7,226 nucleotides of DNA from positions 1 through 7,226 of the forward strand of contig JAPKEI010000137.1 of the NCBI GenBank assembly GCA_028872685.1, in the 5' to 3' direction. Of the stretch, positions 5,393-7,226 are shown piece by piece. The stretch comes from Verrucomicrobiota bacterium (GTDB taxonomy: Bacteria; Verrucomicrobiota; Verrucomicrobiia; Limisphaerales; UBA1100). The position numbers and the translations under genes are program-made. The notes under the pieces are model-generated. The model saw nothing but the letters and a program-made list of their open reading frames with translations. It ran no database searches and was not told the DNA's origin. Every line of letters starts with the position of its first letter. The first letter of the stretch is position 1.

Positions 5393-6955
5393 TTACTTCG
5401 TGGGGTTGCTGTGGATAAAGCAATTCGGCAATGCCTTTTGCAGTTGGTCAATCTGAGCCTTGGTGAGGTCGGGGTTGTTGGAGAGACTCAGCAGCCTTAA
5501 CTTCGTGAGCTTCTCCAGACCCTTCACGGAGGTCAGTTGATTACCGGAGAGAATCAACTCCTTTAACTGCGTAAGCTTCTCTAGGCCTTTCACATCAGTC
5601 AGTTTATTGTAACCAAGCTTCTGCACCGTCACCTTCTCCAAGTCTGCCTTGGTAAGTTCGCCCGTGGGTTTCTTGATTCTTGCACGAATTGCAGCCTCAA
5701 TGACCTTCGCCGATTCCAGATGATCGCCGATGCCGTTCTTGTTCTTGTCTGTAACGCCGGAGAGGGGATGCTCCACCACCGCCTTCCAGGCGATTTCACG
5801 GAAGATTTTGTCCAAGGCGGCGCTTGGGAGGCTTGGATCATCCTTGAACTTGATCGGCGCTGAAATGAGTTCGGGGGATTTGCCGTAGAGAGTGGCATAG
5901 AAGACGTAGCCCTCCAGGCTTTCGAGGCCGGGATGTATATGACCGATTCTGTCTCTCCAGATAGAAGGTTCTTTTCCGCCAATCACCTTGTACAGGCCTT
6001 TGAAACCGGGAAGTTCGCCCCGGAGGAAACGCTTGGCCGCCTCGGTCATCGCGGCGTGGGTAGGAAGGATGTACACTTCCTTGGTTGATTCGCGCAGCGT
6101 TTTCACGAGACCGCCAAAGCCGGCGATCGCGTCAGCGCTGAGTTTGTCGTAGACCGCCTCGGTGAAGAACGCTTCCGATTCCGGGTTTGCCTGGAGCTTA
6201 AAGAGCTTCCGGACATGACCGGGCGCGGGCCAGGCGTCGGAGAGATAGAACTTCATGCCGGGATTGTATTTTTCGCAGAAATCGATCCAGCACGTGTAGA
6301 ATGCAGGACGATCACCTGTGTAGGGCCCCCAGACCATTGCCTCCCATTTCGCGTTGGAGATAGCGGCCAACAATTTGGGTAAAGGTTTGCGGTCAAATTG
6401 GAAAATGCCATTTTCCTGCTCCCATTTGTAGCGAGAACTGCCCGTGACGCCACCGCCAGTGTGCAGGCACAGGGGCTGATCGAAACCGGCCGCCCGGGTG
6501 ATGAAGGGCAAGGTCACGTAGCCAGGCCGCATAAAGCTGTGGCCCGTTCCCACGATGCGCATGATGCCATCGGCAGGTTTGGGGAAGGACATTGCGGCGG
6601 CGGACCGGGCTTTCGGTCTGCTCTTGTAAATCGCCATGATCTCTTCAGGCGTCTTGAGACTGACCGCGTGTGGCGGAAAGTTTTCCTTCTCCCATCCGGG
6701 GTCAAATACCGGCATCCGTTGCGCGGTTGCGGCCGGGCTCCCTTTGCCACGTGTGGTTTGTTGGAACTTTTTACGGGCGGCGTCGAACTCCTCCTGAGTC
6801 AGCTTGCCATCGCCATTCGCATCCGCTGCGGGAAAACGCTTGAGTATTTGCGCCAATCGCGATTCGGAGGGCTGTTGGGCTTGCGCATTCGCGAAGGGTG
6901 CGGCCGCCAACAGGGCGAGGATCGCAAAGAGCAGGACTGGGTGGTTAGTTTTCAT
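5393..6955 (-). CDS. Secreted multidomain protein: EF-hand, SGNH-like hydrolase region, LRRs
   Basis: The protein has 520 residues. A signal peptide spans 1 to about 24 (cleavage near ANA). A canonical EF-hand loop follows, D45-A-N-G-D-G-K-L-T-Q-E-E56. The central part (about 128-395) resembles an SGNH-type hydrolase: a beta-strand ending in GTGHSF (Ser140 as candidate nucleophile), and late in the domain DRIGHIHPG (Asp335 with His339 or His341) followed by a GYVFYATLYGKSPE helix, as in SGNH proteins of PVC bacteria. A second calcium-loop-like motif is D403-K-N-K-N-G-I-G-D-H-L-E414. The C-terminus carries LRRs (about 434-511) with two adjacent 22-residue units sharing VKGLEKLT. The enzymatic assignment is moderate; a carbohydrate esterase is the natural guess but not shown. 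It follows a terminator and a 60-base spacer, so it probably has its own promoter. The ATG has no Shine-Dalgarno and follows AT-rich DNA (TATAAAATAC). Confidence 0.85.
   Translation of the reverse strand: MKTNHPVLLFAILALLAAAPFANAQAQQPSESRLAQILKRFPAADANGDGKLTQEEFDAARKKFQQTTRGKGSPAATAQRMPVFDPGWEKENFPPHAVSLKTPEEIMAIYKSRPKARSAAAMSFPKPADGIMRIVGTGHSFMRPGYVTLPFITRAAGFDQPLCLHTGGGVTGSSRYKWEQENGIFQFDRKPLPKLLAAISNAKWEAMVWGPYTGDRPAFYTCWIDFCEKYNPGMKFYLSDAWPAPGHVRKLFKLQANPESEAFFTEAVYDKLSADAIAGFGGLVKTLRESTKEVYILPTHAAMTEAAKRFLRGELPGFKGLYKVIGGKEPSIWRDRIGHIHPGLESLEGYVFYATLYGKSPELISAPIKFKDDPSLPSAALDKIFREIAWKAVVEHPLSGVTDKNKNGIGDHLESAKVIEAAIRARIKKPTGELTKADLEKVTVQKLGYNKLTDVKGLEKLTQLKELILSGNQLTSVKGLEKLTKLRLLSLSNNPDLTKAQIDQLQKALPNCFIHSNPTK
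5471..5602 (-). repeat. Two tandem 66-base leucine-rich-repeat units inside the hydrolase gene
   Basis: Codons 452-473 and 474-495 are adjacent 22-residue repeats of the form LT-x-VKGLEKLT-x-L. The DNA is also clearly related between the copies, which points to duplication of a unit within the gene. 22-residue spacing with L-x-x-L and N/Q-L positions is typical of bacterial and internalin-like LRRs, which mediate protein or surface contacts. Confidence 0.75.
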
Positions 6956-7016
6956 GTATTTTATAGTTAAAAAAACGGTTCTGAATTAGCAGACGCATCC
7001 CAAGCTAATAGGGTAC
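6956..7016 (-). promoter_or_regulatory. Short upstream region of the hydrolase gene with a spaced dyad
   Basis: The 61-base spacer between the terminator and ATG 6955 holds an inverted repeat, attagc (6985-6990) and gctaat (7004-7009), separated by 13 bases, then an AT-rich stretch with TATAAA close to the start codon. A T7 run and TATAAA could be promoter elements, but spacing to any -35-like hexamer is poor. The dyad could be an operator for a dimeric regulator. Both readings are tentative. Confidence 0.35.
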
Positions 7017-7039
7017 AAAAAAGCGGCCCGAAGGCCGCT
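7017..7039 (-). terminator. Strong intrinsic terminator with UUCG tetraloop
   Basis: On the minus strand the stem AGCGGCC/GGCCGCT (7 pairs) is closed by a C-UUCG-G tetraloop, an exceptionally stable RNA loop, and runs straight into six T residues (7022-7017). It lies 24 bases after the stop codon at 7064-7066 and ends the right-hand gene. It also separates that transcription unit from the hydrolase gene. Confidence 0.92.
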
Positions 7040-7063
7040 GTGTGAATTGACGTAGAAAAGATT

Positions 7064-7226
7064 CTACTTCTTCTCTTTAGCCTTTTTCTCTTTAGCCTTT
7101 TTCTCTCTGGCCGCCCGCTGCTTGGCCTGAAACGCTTTCCACTGGGCCAATTGCTCCTCCGAGTTTTGCACATACATGCCGCCATCATCTCGCGGAATAA
7201 TGAGGCCATCCACCGTCACCGTCGCC
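7064..7226 (-). CDS. 3' end of an unrecognised gene with a Lys-rich tail, 5'-truncated by window edge
   Basis: The frame enters from the right edge and ends at TAG 7066-7064, giving the last 53 residues. They read ATVTVDGLIIPRDDGGMYV, then NSEEQLAQWKAFQ, then a charged tail AKQRAAREKKAKEKKAKEKK. The tail is built from a 15-base tandem repeat and would form a basic helix or disordered tail. The choice of this frame is supported by the terminator just after its stop; another open frame here (7209-6967) would run through the terminator hairpin and has an odd Arg/Ser-rich composition. The family cannot be named from the C-terminus alone. Confidence 0.7.
   Translation of the reverse strand, partial: ATVTVDGLIIPRDDGGMYVQNSEEQLAQWKAFQAKQRAAREKKAKEKKAKEKK
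7071..7100 (-). repeat. 15-base tandem repeat encoding KAKEK units
   Basis: The + strand unit ttctctttagccttt occurs exactly twice in a row (7071-7085, 7086-7100), followed by a partial degenerate copy. It encodes the repeating Lys-Ala-Lys-Glu-Lys tail of the right-hand gene. Such units expand and contract by slippage, so tail length may vary among relatives. Confidence 0.8.

Noticed and set aside
6398..6970. 190-codon open frame on the plus strand
   Set aside because: It lies antisense to the well-supported EF-hand/SGNH/LRR gene, has a low-complexity Arg/Gly-rich composition with no domain-like pattern, and runs across the spacer upstream of that gene. It is a mirror frame of a GC-rich codon pattern.
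6967..7209. 80-codon minus-strand frame at the right end
   Set aside because: It runs through the UUCG terminator and the following spacer and has an odd Arg/Ser-rich composition. The alternative frame ending at 7064 stops just before the terminator and gives a sensible protein end.

Overview
Every gene I can support in this window lies on the minus strand, so transcription runs from high to low coordinates. The gene content suggests a member of the Planctomycetota-Verrucomicrobiota-Chlamydiota (PVC) group, most like marine Verrucomicrobiota. It has several formylglycine-type sulfatases, a sialate-O-acetylesterase-type esterase, an SGNH-like protein with EF-hand and leucine-rich-repeat modules, small signal-peptide proteins of unknown function, and A-rich start regions with almost no Shine-Dalgarno sequences. 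This placement is inference; no rRNA or other marker gene is present.

Layout, in transcription order. (1) Positions 7226-7064 hold the 3' end of an unrecognised gene with a Lys-rich tail, closed by a strong UUCG-loop terminator at 7039-7017. (2) A short spacer with a dyad leads into a 520-residue secreted protein (6955-5393) with the order signal peptide, EF-hand, SGNH-like hydrolase region, second calcium-loop motif, LRRs. (3) A 330-base gap (5392-5062) contains what looks like the decayed C-terminal end of an SGNH/SASA esterase (5351-5265), two stem-loops, and a terminator-like hairpin (5150-5122) about 60 bases before the next start codon. (4) A tight five-gene cluster follows (5061-511): a 148-residue secreted protein, a 218-residue secreted protein, an iduronate-2-sulfatase-like sulfatase, a GALNS/arylsulfatase-A-like sulfatase and a 165-residue secreted protein. 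Two junctions are 4-base ATGA overlaps and the other two are gaps of about 15-25 bases, so it is very probably an operon. (5) After a 146-base spacer with phased A-tracts and a hairpin, a SASA-family esterase begins (364) and runs off the left edge.

Together the cluster looks like an extracytoplasmic toolkit for removing sulfate and acetyl decorations from a sulfated polysaccharide. Both sulfatases keep the C-x-P-S-R formylglycine motif and visible metal and active-site residues, and all complete products carry export signals. No sulfatase-maturing enzyme, glycoside hydrolase, transporter or regulator is in the window, so the substrate cannot be named. The least explained parts are the three small secreted companion proteins and the structured non-coding gap at 5062-5392.
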